Positions 7,890 to 17,385 are shown, counted from the first letter of the stretch. The stretch is 28,941 nucleotides of DNA from DASQDN01 sp035630195 (GCA_035630195.1 DASQLD010000011.1:1-28941), one strand, 5' to 3'. The notes: a model not told the origin generated them from the sequence alone. Program-made: numbers and translations.

Positions 7890-10800
7890 CTAAAACAGCA
7901 CCTTCAACCCAAACTGAATCTGCCGGGGATCACCGGCGGAAGTGATTCGTCCGAGCGAGCCCGGGACAGACAGATTGGCGCCAGGATTCCCAAAGTTTGC
8001 ATGATTAGGAAGATTGAAAAATTCGGCGCGAAACTGCGTGTTAATGCGCTCGGTAATTCTCGTCTCCTTGAGCAAGGACACATCGAAGACGATATCGCCT
8101 GGTCCGAATAACAGATTCCTCGATGAGTTACCGAATGTAAACGGCGCCGGAATTGAATATCCTGACGGATCGAACCATCGGGTGATGCTCCGCTCATCCC
8201 GTGATAGCGCGCCGACGTTACTTACATCGGCACGGCCGCTACGCCAGCCTTGGACGCTGGATGTGAAGCTTACAGAGAACGGCTGACCGGTCCGCAAGTA
8301 GGTGATACCGGAAACCACCCATCCTCCGATGAGCTTTCCCTTCGCGAATGGAAGCTCATAAGAGTACGCGGCGCTGAAGATGTGACGCCGGATCTGGTCA
8401 GAATTGCCTCGATCGGCTGCTGCGTTGTAATAGTCCTGCGGGCCGCCGACGATCGGTGTATTGTCGAGAGATCGATTCCATGAATACTCGAGCTGGAAAT
8501 TCAGGCCGTGCGAGTAGCGCTTGATCGCCTCGAGTTGAAGCTGATGCAGCGTCGAATCCCCTGCGAAATGCAGGTAATTGATGTCAGACCAAGGTTGGTA
8601 TGGCCGATTCGGCTGAAGAGGTCCGGCTAGCTGGTGTCGCGACACATTCATGTTGTCGTTGTAAAACGGCAAGTTTGAGGTCTTATTCCCCACGTAAGAG
8701 GCGCGAAACCCGAGATTACCGACGATTTCCCGCTCGAATGTCAAGTTCCATTGCTGTGAAACCGAGTTCTTTATCTGGCTCTCGACAGCCGTAATTGCCG
8801 GATTCGGAGAAAGAGCGCCCGCTCCTGGAAACGGCCGCGCAAGAGTCAACGAGGGTGTGGTTCCCGGAGCCGATTCGAAGGTTTCCGACAACAGGAAAGG
8901 CGGATTGGAGAAACCCATCTGGCGGAAGCCGATGTACACCGGCAGCATGTTGTAGTAGAAGCCTGCCCCGCCGCGAATCACTGTCTTGTTGTCGCTGAAA
9001 GGACGGAAAGCGAACCCGATTCGAGGTGCGAAGTTGTTCGTGTCTGCGCGCTGAATCTCAAAGTTTGGGTCGGTAACAATCGGGTACGTCGATGCGAGAC
9101 GAGGCTCAGCTTGCGGCGGCAGATCCGACCGCGGAATCACAAGCTTACCTGAGGCAAAATCGAAATTAGCCTGAGCCTGATCCCGTTCTTTCCATGTTGT
9201 CTGCAGGAAGTATCTGACTCCCAGATTCAGAGTGAATCTTGGAGACACATGATAGTCATCCTGTAGATAAGCGCCATACGTCGTGTTGTAGAAGAGGTTC
9301 ACTGCCGAAGGACTGGAGCGATATGTGGCGTTTGGAAAGCCCAACAGAAAATCAGCGAAGGCGTGTTCGGCCCCAGCATTCGTACCGCCGCTGGTGAAAC
9401 GGCCGGTAAAATCAAATCGGCCAAAACTTGCATTCTGAGCCGTTCCGCTGAGCAGTCCGAAGGCTGCCGGAGGCGAGGAGACTCGGAAGTTCGAGATGTT
9501 GATTCCGGTCTTAAAGGTGTGGCGACCTCGGATGAAGGTCAGGTTGTCGACAATTTGCCGAGTGAACTGCTTGCCACGTTCCGACCCGCCGTAGTCCCCG
9601 ATCGCGACATGGTTATTGATGTTCACATTGGGTAATCCGCCCAAGGGAAGTTGCGAGCTCAAATCCGGAAATAAAGTTCGTGGATCGAAATCAGTGTTCA
9701 TCCCGACCCGCATCGAGCCGTGATACAAGTACCCGAAGCGCGCCTCGTTGAGCACAGTCGGCGAGAAGTTACGGTTCCAGGTGAGATTCAAAACCTTCGT
9801 ATCGAAGCCGCCGTTCTCCCACGAACCGTAACCCAAAGGGAACGCCTGCGCGACGAAATAAGGCTCGCCCTTTGAGGAATTGATATTCCCGGAGATCTGA
9901 TCCTTCGAAGAAAAGTGATGATCTATACGAACGAAGTACCGGTTGATGTCGAAAGTGTTGGGAACATTCAAACTAAGGTTAGCGATCGTTCCAGCGGCTC
10001 CGGTACCACGTCCATTGGGAAGTTGAACACGATCGATTAACGCCTTAGCGCGAGGATCGATACGGCCCGACGGAATCTGATTGTTGGCGAACGCCGAACC
10101 AGAGAGCGGATCGATGACAGGTCGAAGACCAGTGAAGTCTCCGGCGCGCATGGCGGGCGTTGCAACCGACAGCGTATAGGTGTTTGAGGACCTTTCGCGC
10201 AGACCTTCATAGCCGCCAAAAAAGAAGGTCTTGTCGCGGATAACAGGTCCGCCTACAGTAAACCCAAACTCATTCCGATTGAACGGTGGATTCGTTGGGG
10301 CGAAAAAGTTGCGGGCCGTGTAAGCTTTGTTGCGATTGAACTCGAACAAAGAGCCGTGAATCTGATTCGTGCCGGACTTCGTCACGATTGTGACGGATGC
10401 GGCGCCCTCATATTCTGCTTTTTGGTTGTTGGAATCCATCTTGAACTCAGCAACGGTGTCCACCGACGGCAGCGTCGCCATCCCATGGCGATAGGAGTAC
10501 GCTCCTCCACCGTTGCCGGGATCATTGAAAGCTGCGCCGTCCACGTTGAACTGAACGCCACCCCAATACGAAGAACCCGCCACACGAGGATTCGATGCCG
10601 AATCGGTTGTCACCCCAGCCGAGATCCGGATCAAGCGATCAAGCATGCGGCCATTCAACGGTAGCGTCGTGATCTGTTGTGACTGCATGACGTTTCCGAT
10701 TGTGGCGTTTTCGGAATTAACTACGGGGGCGGCAGCGACCACTTCCACGGTCTGCTGGAGTTGCCCGACCTGCAGTGAGATATCCTGCCGTATCGATCTA

Positions 10801-11093
10801 TTTGCCAGCACGGTCAGAGCTGTCACGACATTAGGTCGGAAGCCGCTAACGTCAACTTTCACGCTGTAGGAACCGCTGGGAAGAACCGGAGCCGCGTAAT
10901 CGCCTGCGTCGTTCGTTGTGGTTTGAAACTCTGCGTTGGTCCCTTCATTTACGATGACAACTTTCGCATTCGGGACCGGCGCGCCAGTCGCGTCGCGAAC
11001 GGTGCCCACTATTGATCCTGTTACTGTTTGACTGAATGCGGCCGGGACGGCAAAGAGAACGGCCGCAAGAAACACCCAAAGCTTAGATGCCAT
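7890..11093 (-). CDS. TonB-dependent receptor, Oar-like with carboxypeptidase regulatory domain
   Basis: The 1067-residue protein starts at the ATG at 11093, preceded by GGGAG seven bases upstream and opening with the signal peptide MASKLWVFLAAVLFAVPAAF. Residues about 22-110 form a carboxypeptidase-regulatory-like beta sandwich (GSIVGTVRDATGAPVPNAKV). A plug domain follows (QTVEVVAAAPVV, ITTLPLNGRML), then a long outer-membrane barrel ending in a terminal Phe (QFGLKVLF). This build matches the Oar-like receptors that are highly expanded in Acidobacteria. Energised uptake of large substrates at the outer membrane is the usual inference; the ligand is unknown. It lies downstream of, and on the same strand as, the SGNH hydrolase, 140 bases away, and probably has its own promoter. 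Confidence 0.95.
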   Translation of the reverse strand: MASKLWVFLAAVLFAVPAAFSQTVTGSIVGTVRDATGAPVPNAKVVIVNEGTNAEFQTTTNDAGDYAAPVLPSGSYSVKVDVSGFRPNVVTALTVLANRSIRQDISLQVGQLQQTVEVVAAAPVVNSENATIGNVMQSQQITTLPLNGRMLDRLIRISAGVTTDSASNPRVAGSSYWGGVQFNVDGAAFNDPGNGGGAYSYRHGMATLPSVDTVAEFKMDSNNQKAEYEGAASVTIVTKSGTNQIHGSLFEFNRNKAYTARNFFAPTNPPFNRNEFGFTVGGPVIRDKTFFFGGYEGLRERSSNTYTLSVATPAMRAGDFTGLRPVIDPLSGSAFANNQIPSGRIDPRAKALIDRVQLPNGRGTGAAGTIANLSLNVPNTFDINRYFVRIDHHFSSKDQISGNINSSKGEPYFVAQAFPLGYGSWENGGFDTKVLNLTWNRNFSPTVLNEARFGYLYHGSMRVGMNTDFDPRTLFPDLSSQLPLGGLPNVNINNHVAIGDYGGSERGKQFTRQIVDNLTFIRGRHTFKTGINISNFRVSSPPAAFGLLSGTAQNASFGRFDFTGRFTSGGTNAGAEHAFADFLLGFPNATYRSSPSAVNLFYNTTYGAYLQDDYHVSPRFTLNLGVRYFLQTTWKERDQAQANFDFASGKLVIPRSDLPPQAEPRLASTYPIVTDPNFEIQRADTNNFAPRIGFAFRPFSDNKTVIRGGAGFYYNMLPVYIGFRQMGFSNPPFLLSETFESAPGTTPSLTLARPFPGAGALSPNPAITAVESQIKNSVSQQWNLTFEREIVGNLGFRASYVGNKTSNLPFYNDNMNVSRHQLAGPLQPNRPYQPWSDINYLHFAGDSTLHQLQLEAIKRYSHGLNFQLEYSWNRSLDNTPIVGGPQDYYNAAADRGNSDQIRRHIFSAAYSYELPFAKGKLIGGWVVSGITYLRTGQPFSVSFTSSVQGWRSGRADVSNVGALSRDERSITRWFDPSGYSIPAPFTFGNSSRNLLFGPGDIVFDVSLLKETRITERINTQFRAEFFNLPNHANFGNPGANLSVPGSLGRITSAGDPRQIQFGLKVLF

Positions 11094-11188
11094 AGTTATG
11101 CTCCCTGGTCTGTATTGAGACGGCCGGGTGAATGACTGCAAACGGGGCGACTAACCATTTCTCACACCCTGCAAACGAAGTTGCGGCT

Positions 11189-11217
11189 AGTATCCCACAC
11201 TACAGACACGTGTACAA
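11189..11217 (-). promoter_or_regulatory. Possible sigma70-type promoter for the TonB receptor
   Basis: On the minus strand TTGTAC (11217-11212) and GATACT (11194-11189) are separated by exactly 17 bases, about 95 bases upstream of the receptor ATG. The match to the consensus is 3/6 and 4/6. The -35 element overlaps an 8-bp palindrome, ACACGTGT (11206-11213), which could be an operator half. The spacing is the strongest part of the evidence. Confidence 0.3.
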
Positions 11218-11233
11218 CGTTTAAGTGATACGG

Positions 11234-12124
11234 CTATGCGCGTCTGCGCCGTAAGACGATCAACGCCAGGCCGCTCGCGACTGTGATGATGGCGGCAGGT
11301 TCGGGAATCGCCGTAGCCGCCAATGCCTGTCCAGCAATCTCGTGCACGCGAGTCGTTGGATGAAAATCATCCCAGAAGACGTACTGCTCCGGGTTGGCGC
11401 AGACACTCATTCCATCAAAGCAAGGGTCGGTCTTGTTGGTGAACGACGGATCACCAAGAGCGGAGTAAAGAACCGCCGACGTATCGAAGAATCTGACTCC
11501 TGCTGGCAAGTTGGCGGCCAATTCGCTGTTATAAAGCGCCGAAAACTGAGATGCCGCAAGTGAAGCCGCTGGACCAAGCTGCAAGGTGTATGGAAGCAGG
11601 CCGAGATCGGGGATCCCTCCAAGGATAATGTTTTGCGCTCCCTGCGCCTGCAAAAGCGACACAAGAGTGATCTGATTCGTAAGCGCAGTTTGAAGCGAGG
11701 CGAGCGAAAATCCGCTTGCCCGAAAATCATTGGGCGGCCCGCCGAGGATCACATAAAGATCGGTTGGACTCACGGAGAATCCGTTCATAAGAGCGTTGTT
11801 GTAGGCGGTCAACACTCCAGGCAAGCCGTTGGAGGAAGCCGGCGTACCCATGTCAAGAATATTGCCGATACCCGTGGTCGCTCCGTATACCGCAAAATCG
11901 AGGAGTGGAACTCCAAACGCTGTACTCAGATACTCGACAGCAACCGGTCCGTTCGTTCCCCGCCCCCCGAAATAGGGAGGGCTTGGAGGATATGTCCCTC
12001 CACTGAGTGCATAAAGATTGCCGTTGTCCGTAAGGCTGTCGCCGAAAGCGACGATACGGGTGTAAGGCGCGGCCGCAAGCGATACGGCCAGAAGGACAAG
12101 AAAGAGAAATAGGCGCTGAATCAT
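11234..12124 (-). CDS. Secreted SGNH/GDSL hydrolase with PEP-CTERM sorting signal
   Basis: The 296-residue protein has a signal peptide (about 1-18). The GDSL block I is IVAFGDSLTDNGN with nucleophile Ser30. Later blocks are an Asn in GGPPNDF and the catalytic Asp/His pair in WDDFHPTTRVHEI. This is an autotransporter-type or thermolabile-haemolysin-type esterase layout. The end (about 272-296) is a textbook PEP-CTERM signal: AIPEPAA, a hydrophobic helix, then RRRRA. Exosortase would cut near the PEP and retain or release the enzyme at the cell surface. AGGGGG precedes the start. No exosortase gene lies in the window. The gene is divergent from the metallophosphoesterase, with 44 bases between the start codons. 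Confidence 0.92.
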   Translation of the reverse strand: MIQRLFLFLVLLAVSLAAAPYTRIVAFGDSLTDNGNLYALSGGTYPPSPPYFGGRGTNGPVAVEYLSTAFGVPLLDFAVYGATTGIGNILDMGTPASSNGLPGVLTAYNNALMNGFSVSPTDLYVILGGPPNDFRASGFSLASLQTALTNQITLVSLLQAQGAQNIILGGIPDLGLLPYTLQLGPAASLAASQFSALYNSELAANLPAGVRFFDTSAVLYSALGDPSFTNKTDPCFDGMSVCANPEQYVFWDDFHPTTRVHEIAGQALAATAIPEPAAIITVASGLALIVLRRRRA

Positions 12125-12168
12125 TCGTTGCCCCCTGAAGTTTGCATTGTATCGCTAGGAGAGCCATT

Positions 12169-12885
12169 GTGGGTCGGACGTTAGTAATTCCGGACATTCA
12201 TCACAAGACTTGGGTGGTGGATGAGATCCTGACCTCGGAAAGCTCTGACGAAGTCGTCTTTCTGGGCGACTACTTCGATGATTTCAACGACACTCCCGAT
12301 GACGCTCGCCGTACAGCCGAGTGGCTCCGTGCGCATGCTGGAACTCCCGGCTTCACGTTTCTATACGGCAACCACGATCTACCCTATTGCTTCCCGGTTC
12401 CCGGTCTCGACTGCGCCGGCTTTTCGATCGACAAGTGGCAAGAGATCCTGCAGGTGCTCGATGAGGAAAACTGGAAGAGCTTCAAACTTCACGCGTGGGT
12501 CGATGGATGGCTATTGAGTCACGCAGGATGGAACAGGCATTTCTCGGGCTCAAATGGCCAAATCGATCGATCCTGGATCGACAAGCTCTGCGGCGAATGC
12601 CTTCACCAACTCCATGACGGAAAAATGCATTCCCTTGCCGCTGCGGGCGTCAGCCGTGGTGGATGGCAATCGGTTGGTGGCATCACTTGGCAGGATTGGA
12701 GCGAGATGGCGCCGATACCGGCATTACGCCAGATCGTTGGTCATACGCCAGGACTGGCCGTGCGCGCCAAAGGCGACGGCGATTCCATAACGATCTGCCT
12801 CGATACACACCTTTGTCACTATGGCTGTCTCGAGAATGGAGACTTCACTTTCAAGTCGACACCGCTTCGCTCTCGACATCGCTAG
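12169..12885 (+). CDS. Calcineurin-like metallophosphoesterase
   Basis: The 238-residue product contains the full set of metallophosphoesterase motifs: PDIHHK (D-x-H), FLGDYFDD (GDxxD), YGNHDLPY (GNHD), LLSHAGW and VGHTPG. These bind the two metals and the phosphoester. I chose the GTG at 12169 because AGGAGA lies six bases before it and VGRTLVIPDIHHK then begins the family core. A TTG nine codons upstream is less likely. The substrate is unknown; phosphoprotein phosphatases and nucleotide or diadenosine-polyphosphate hydrolases share these motifs. No signal peptide is present, so a cytoplasmic enzyme is expected. Confidence 0.9.
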   Translation: MGRTLVIPDIHHKTWVVDEILTSESSDEVVFLGDYFDDFNDTPDDARRTAEWLRAHAGTPGFTFLYGNHDLPYCFPVPGLDCAGFSIDKWQEILQVLDEENWKSFKLHAWVDGWLLSHAGWNRHFSGSNGQIDRSWIDKLCGECLHQLHDGKMHSLAAAGVSRGGWQSVGGITWQDWSEMAPIPALRQIVGHTPGLAVRAKGDGDSITICLDTHLCHYGCLENGDFTFKSTPLRSRHR

Positions 12886-12908
12886 CGTCGGCGCGTTACA
12901 GTGTGCCC

Positions 12909-14087
12909 ATGCGTCGCAGATCGTTTCTGATGTCTTCGGCCGCGATTGCGGCTGCCCCTTCGGTGATGAATGCCGCCACGGGGCCTCGAGTAGGGCTAAT
13001 CGGCAGCGGAGGACGTGGGCGGCTTCTTGCATCCGAGTTCAAGGAAATCGGAGCCAACGTCTCCGCCGTTTGCGATGTCTATGAGCCTAATCTTGCCGCC
13101 GGTCTGAAAGCGGCTTCGGAAGGCGCTAGGCCCCACACCGACTACCGCCGTCTGCTCGATGACTCATCGATAGAAGCCGTCGTTGTCGCCACGCCTGACC
13201 ACTGGCATGCCCGCATGGTGATCGATGCGGTTAACGCCGGCAAGGATGTGTACGTCGAGAAGCCTCTTTGCCACACGATCGCAGAAGGCTTCGATGTGAT
13301 TGCTGCGGTGCGCAGCACAAAGCGTGTCGTGCAGGTGGGAACGCAGAGGCGAAGCTCTCAGCTATTTCAAGACGGCCGTCAACTGATGGGCAAGATTGGC
13401 GACGTTCGTCTCGTCACATCCTATTGGTTGAACAACCAGGCGGGACTCACGAACAAAACTCTGGAAGGAAAGCTCGACTGGAATCAGTGGCAAGGGACCG
13501 CGCCGAAGCATGATGTCGATGCAACGCGCTTTTTCAACTGGTATTACTTCTGGGATTATTCTGGCGGACTTCTTATCGGTCAGGCGGCGCACATCGTCGA
13601 TTTGATCCAGTGGTTCATGGATTCGCGTGAGCCCGTGGCAGTAACCTGCACCGGCGGCCAAGTGAATCTAAAGGGCGCCGAAATACCAGAGACCGCCACC
13701 ATCGCTATGGAGTTTCCGAATAACTATCTGGCGACCTTCACTATCGGCTATAAAGCAATGCGCTATAAAAGCACGAACGATCAGCTAGCGCAATTTCACG
13801 GCTCGGCTGCGCGGCTCGATGTGGGCCGCGAGGGATATGTGCTTTACCCTGAGTCTCAGGATCTGGACATGAAACCTTCGGTGAACATTCGTCAACCCGG
13901 CAGTTTCAATCGCGCCGTCCGAGATCATATCCGCAATTTTCTCGACTGCATTAAGACGAGGCAGGAACCTAATGCAACTGTCGAGATGGGACACGCCACC
14001 AACATCGTTCTGGTGATGGCCCTTGAATCTCTGCGCAGCGGCCGCCGCGTACGATGGAACGGCTCTCGGCGTCGGACCGAAACGTGA
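12909..14087 (+). CDS. Tat-exported Gfo/Idh/MocA family oxidoreductase
   Basis: The 392-residue protein starts at the ATG at 12909, which opens a twin-arginine signal (MRRRSFLMSSAAIAAAPSV). A Rossmann nucleotide-binding fold follows, with GLIGSGGRGR at residues 29-38. The family signature EKPLCHT has the catalytic-type Lys118. The C-terminal alpha/beta domain contains WYYFWDYSGGLLIGQAAHIV and HATNIV. Such exported members typically act on sugars or inositols with a tightly bound NAD(P); the substrate is not evident here. The frame is open far upstream, but the Tat signal fixes the start. Its stop shares one base with the next start (TGATG), so the two are coupled. Confidence 0.93.
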   Translation: MRRRSFLMSSAAIAAAPSVMNAATGPRVGLIGSGGRGRLLASEFKEIGANVSAVCDVYEPNLAAGLKAASEGARPHTDYRRLLDDSSIEAVVVATPDHWHARMVIDAVNAGKDVYVEKPLCHTIAEGFDVIAAVRSTKRVVQVGTQRRSSQLFQDGRQLMGKIGDVRLVTSYWLNNQAGLTNKTLEGKLDWNQWQGTAPKHDVDATRFFNWYYFWDYSGGLLIGQAAHIVDLIQWFMDSREPVAVTCTGGQVNLKGAEIPETATIAMEFPNNYLATFTIGYKAMRYKSTNDQLAQFHGSAARLDVGREGYVLYPESQDLDMKPSVNIRQPGSFNRAVRDHIRNFLDCIKTRQEPNATVEMGHATNIVLVMALESLRSGRRVRWNGSRRRTET

Positions 14088-16144
14088 TGCTCTTTTGTCG
14101 CGCAGTCCTGCTGCTGTGGTCCACCGTAGCGCTGTACGCGGCTGCGCTCGACGGAACAGCTCCATTCGACATCGCCGGCGACCCCGCAGAACACATGGTC
14201 AATCGCATCAAGGATTACCTCCTTGGCGGGACACGCGCTTCGGTCAAAGATAGAAGGCCCACCGTAGCGCGGCTCCGCCAGATCCTTGGCGTTGTCGACC
14301 AACGAGTATCGTTCCACGACTTAGAGACTTTCGCCTCACGGGAAAGTTCCCCGATTCTCGCTCAGACTGGGAGCTATGTTGTCAAAGCAGTTCGCTGGCC
14401 CGCAGTGAGTGGTATCAACGCAGAAGGAATCTTGCTCGAACCAACGCGGCCCTCGCGCGGCCTGATCATCGCAATCCCGGATGCCGATCAAGAGCCGGAA
14501 CAGTTCGAACCGGCGCAACAACTTGCCGCCGCGGGTTTCACAGTGCTAGCGCCCGCTTTAATCAATCGCAAGGACACCTATTCGGGTAATCCAGACATAC
14601 GAATGACGAACCAGCCGCATCGCGAGTGGCTGTATCGGATGACCTATCCCCTCGGTCGTCATGTTCTGGGAATAGAAATCCAGAAAGTCCTGGCCGCTGT
14701 GGACTGGGCCAAGGACAAACCGGTCGGCGTCTGGGGCTATGGGGAAGGCGGCGCGATAGCCCTCTACGCTGCAGCGATTGACAATCGCATTCGAGTAGCT
14801 GGCGTGTCGGGGTACTTTGGACCCCGTGAGAATCTATGGCAGGAACCTATCTACCGCAACGTATTCGGACTGCTGCGCGATTTCGGTGATGCCGAGCTCG
14901 CCTCATTAATCGCGCCACGCCGGTTGATTATTGATGTTGCCGGCGGGCCCACAGTACAAACTGCGACAGGTTCGACTCCCGGAGCACTGCGTCCGATCGA
15001 TCGCTCAAGCGTGGAGACAGAAGTTCACAGAGCCGGCAACGCGGAGATCGGCAACATAGGCCAGTTCGTTACCGCGATGGGAGGCACACCCAGCCCGGTG
15101 AAAGCAGTCGACATCCCTGTGCGAACCTCGAATGGTCGTCAACAGCGAGCGATCCGCGAGATCGAAGCATTCTGCGCGCAAATCGTCGAGGCATCGGACC
15201 GGCATCGCGCGAAAGCGTGGACAAAGGACAGATCCGAAGTAGCACGAAGGCTTCGTCAAGATTTGCTTGGAGAACTCCCAGTCGACAAAACGACGCTTCG
15301 CCCACGAACTCGAGAAATTCAGCCGGGTCCAAACTGGCGAGGCTATGAGGTAGCGCTCGACGCCGCTCCCGGCGTCCCAGCCTATGGCGTCCTGCTGATC
15401 CCCTCGAACGTGAAGCATGGCGAGAAGCTGCCCACCATCGTCATGCAGCATGGGCTCGACGGACGCCCGCAGGATCTCTTCAACCAAAAGACCGGTCGCG
15501 CATTCGATGTGTATCAGAACATCGGTCAGCGTCTCATCAACGAAGGCTTTGTCGTCTACCTCCCCCAGAATCCATACATTCACGACTTTCGCCCAATCAA
15601 CCGTCTCGCAAACCCCTTGGGACTGACAATGTTTTCGTTTATCCTGCGACAACACGAAAGAACTGTCGAGTGGCTGCAATCACTTAGTTTTGTCGATCCC
15701 AAGCGCGTCGGCTTCTACGGGCTCTCCTACGGAGGGACAACCGCGCTGAGAGTGCCCCCGTTGGTAGACGCCTATGCGGTTTCCATTTGCTCGGGTAACT
15801 TCAACGAGTGGATCCGGAAGCTGACTACGACGAAAGAGCCCTACAGCTACATGTTCACGAAGGAGTACGAAATCTTCGAGTTCGATATCGCGCACATAGC
15901 GAGCCATGCCGAGATGGCGATGTTAACGGCTCCGCGTCCGTTCATGGTCGAGCGGGGGCACGCCGATGGCGTGGGAATCGACGAGTGGGTCGCCTATGAA
16001 TATGCCAAGGTGGCGCGTTATTACCAGCGTCAGGGCATTCGAGACCTAACTTCGATTGCGTATTTCGAAGGCCCGCACAGGATCGACGGCGCTGCCACCA
16101 TCGAATTTCTCAAGCGATACCTGACACCGGATCGCCGTCAGTGA
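14087..16144 (+). CDS. Secreted double alpha/beta-hydrolase (acetylxylan-esterase/DLH-like)
   Basis: The 685-residue protein has a signal peptide starting at the coupled ATG (MLFCRAVLLLWSTVALYAAA). Two alpha/beta-hydrolase units follow. The first (about 125-310) has the elbow GYGEGG at 217-222, where Gly219 stands in the nucleophile position. The second (about 440-680) has an intact elbow GLSYGG with Ser547 and a candidate His in EGPHRIDG. So only the second unit looks catalytically complete. The family resemblance is to dienelactone hydrolases and acetylxylan esterases. Coupling to the exported oxidoreductase suggests a shared role in carbohydrate breakdown, which is inference. The last seven bases overlap the convergent apaG. 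Confidence 0.8.
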   Translation: MLFCRAVLLLWSTVALYAAALDGTAPFDIAGDPAEHMVNRIKDYLLGGTRASVKDRRPTVARLRQILGVVDQRVSFHDLETFASRESSPILAQTGSYVVKAVRWPAVSGINAEGILLEPTRPSRGLIIAIPDADQEPEQFEPAQQLAAAGFTVLAPALINRKDTYSGNPDIRMTNQPHREWLYRMTYPLGRHVLGIEIQKVLAAVDWAKDKPVGVWGYGEGGAIALYAAAIDNRIRVAGVSGYFGPRENLWQEPIYRNVFGLLRDFGDAELASLIAPRRLIIDVAGGPTVQTATGSTPGALRPIDRSSVETEVHRAGNAEIGNIGQFVTAMGGTPSPVKAVDIPVRTSNGRQQRAIREIEAFCAQIVEASDRHRAKAWTKDRSEVARRLRQDLLGELPVDKTTLRPRTREIQPGPNWRGYEVALDAAPGVPAYGVLLIPSNVKHGEKLPTIVMQHGLDGRPQDLFNQKTGRAFDVYQNIGQRLINEGFVVYLPQNPYIHDFRPINRLANPLGLTMFSFILRQHERTVEWLQSLSFVDPKRVGFYGLSYGGTTALRVPPLVDAYAVSICSGNFNEWIRKLTTTKEPYSYMFTKEYEIFEFDIAHIASHAEMAMLTAPRPFMVERGHADGVGIDEWVAYEYAKVARYYQRQGIRDLTSIAYFEGPHRIDGAATIEFLKRYLTPDRRQ

Positions 16145-16551
16145 ATTGTGTAAGGCGCCTTCAGACCGAAGGGCGCAATTTCAACATCGAACTCGTCGCT
16201 CGTTCCGCGCACCATTTGATACGTGCCCCGCATTACCCCGGTAGGAGTCTTAAGCGGACTCCAGGATGTGTATTTGAACGATTCACCCGGCGCAATCACC
16301 GGCTGCTCTCCGACTACGCCCGGACCCTGAACCTCTTTCACGTTTTCGAGGGCGTCCGTAATAAACCAGTGTCGATTGAGTAGTTGCACTGACTCAGATC
16401 CCTGATTCGTAATGCGAATCGTATATTGGAAGACCCATACACCCTGATGTGGTTTCGAGTGTTCCGGCGAATAGCGCGACAGAACCTCGACACGAATTCC
16501 GCGCGTGATCGCTTCCGACACCGGCGCGAAGTCCGTAGCTTGATCATTCAT
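16138..16551 (-). CDS. apaG: ApaG domain protein
   Basis: The 137-residue protein is a complete ApaG: ITRGIRVEVLSRYSPEHS, FQYTIRITNQGSESVQLLNR, HWFITDA, VKEVQGPGVVGEQPVIAPGE, FKYTSWSPLKTPTGVMRGTY, and an ending like FGLKAPYTIH. It is a small immunoglobulin-like beta sandwich. In enterobacteria apaG is linked to cobalt/magnesium phenotypes and sits next to apaH; the biochemical role is uncertain. Here apaH is absent. The start codon is 36 bases from the divergent DUF4159 gene. The metallophosphoesterase at 12169-12885 is a few kilobases away and need not be related. Confidence 0.97.
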   Translation of the reverse strand: MNDQATDFAPVSEAITRGIRVEVLSRYSPEHSKPHQGVWVFQYTIRITNQGSESVQLLNRHWFITDALENVKEVQGPGVVGEQPVIAPGESFKYTSWSPLKTPTGVMRGTYQMVRGTSDEFDVEIAPFGLKAPYTIH

Positions 16552-16587
16552 ATCGAAACTTCATGGTAACAATACGTGTAGGCTGGA

Positions 16588-17385
16588 ATGATGCGGGCTG
16601 TCTGCGCGATCGTAGTGATCTGTGGCATTTTTGCCGTAGCAGGCCTCACTCAGATCCGCGACCGCATCTGGGCTCGTTATGAAGATGAGATGCAGGATCC
16701 GATGGACGATCCTCCTGACGTAGGACGAAAGGGCGAGTTCGCGTTAGGCCGCCTTCGCTACCGTTCGCCGCTGGACGGCAGAGGCTCCTACGCCCGATGG
16801 GGTATCGATGCCAACAAAGGAGACAGACTCTTTATCGGCATCCTGCAACGGCTTACCCGGATCGATGTACAGCCCATCGAAACAATCATCGACATCGATA
16901 GCGATGAGATCTTCGATCTGCCGTTTCTCTTCGCCGTGTCTGTCGGCGATTGGCGGTTATCCTCAGACCAGGCGGCGCGCCTGCGCAAGTACTTCGATCG
17001 CGGAGGGTTCCTCATGGTCGATGACTTCCACAATGAGCGCGAGTGGGAAATCTTCATGAGTGGGATGCGCCAGATCGATCCCGGAGCCGAGGCTATGGAT
17101 CTCGAGGATTCCGATCCGGCGTTCCATGTTGTGTTCAATATGAAGAATCGCATCCGTGTTCCCGGAGCCAATGTCGTCCACGGATCAGGCATTGAGCGCG
17201 GCGGCTCCCAGCCTCATTGGCGCGCCATTCGCGACTCGAAAGGCAGAATCATGGTCGCCATCAGCTTCAACATGGATATCGGTGATGGCTGGGAGTTCGC
17301 CGATGTCCCGGATTACCCCGAACGTTTTTCGTCCGAGGCCATCCGTCTAGGGACCAACTACGTCGTCTATGCGATGACTCACTGA
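16588..17385 (+). CDS. DUF4159 domain-containing secreted protein
   Basis: The 265-residue protein has an N-terminal signal sequence or anchor (AVCAIVVICGIFAVAGL). The rest matches the DUF4159 family: a short N-terminal stretch ending YARWGIDANKGDRLFIGILQ, the strand FLFAVSVGDW, then RLRKYFDRGGFLMVDDFH and AVSFNMDIGDGW-like elements near the C-terminus. The fold resembles a glutamine-amidotransferase-like Rossmann domain often found with gliding or MoxR-associated protein clusters. Function is unknown. Two adjacent ATGs (16588 and 16591) are equally possible starts. The last 39 bases overlap the end of the convergent diheme oxidoreductase gene. Confidence 0.85.
   Translation: MMRAVCAIVVICGIFAVAGLTQIRDRIWARYEDEMQDPMDDPPDVGRKGEFALGRLRYRSPLDGRGSYARWGIDANKGDRLFIGILQRLTRIDVQPIETIIDIDSDEIFDLPFLFAVSVGDWRLSSDQAARLRKYFDRGGFLMVDDFHNEREWEIFMSGMRQIDPGAEAMDLEDSDPAFHVVFNMKNRIRVPGANVVHGSGIERGGSQPHWRAIRDSKGRIMVAISFNMDIGDGWEFADVPDYPERFSSEAIRLGTNYVVYAMTH

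Noticed and set aside
12663..12908. An upstream extension of the Gfo/Idh/MocA frame
   Set aside because: It runs inside the metallophosphoesterase gene, and the Tat signal fixes the start at 12909.
15005..15679. A 224-codon minus-strand open frame inside the double alpha/beta hydrolase
   Set aside because: It lies wholly inside a well-supported gene and has no signal, domain or ribosome site.
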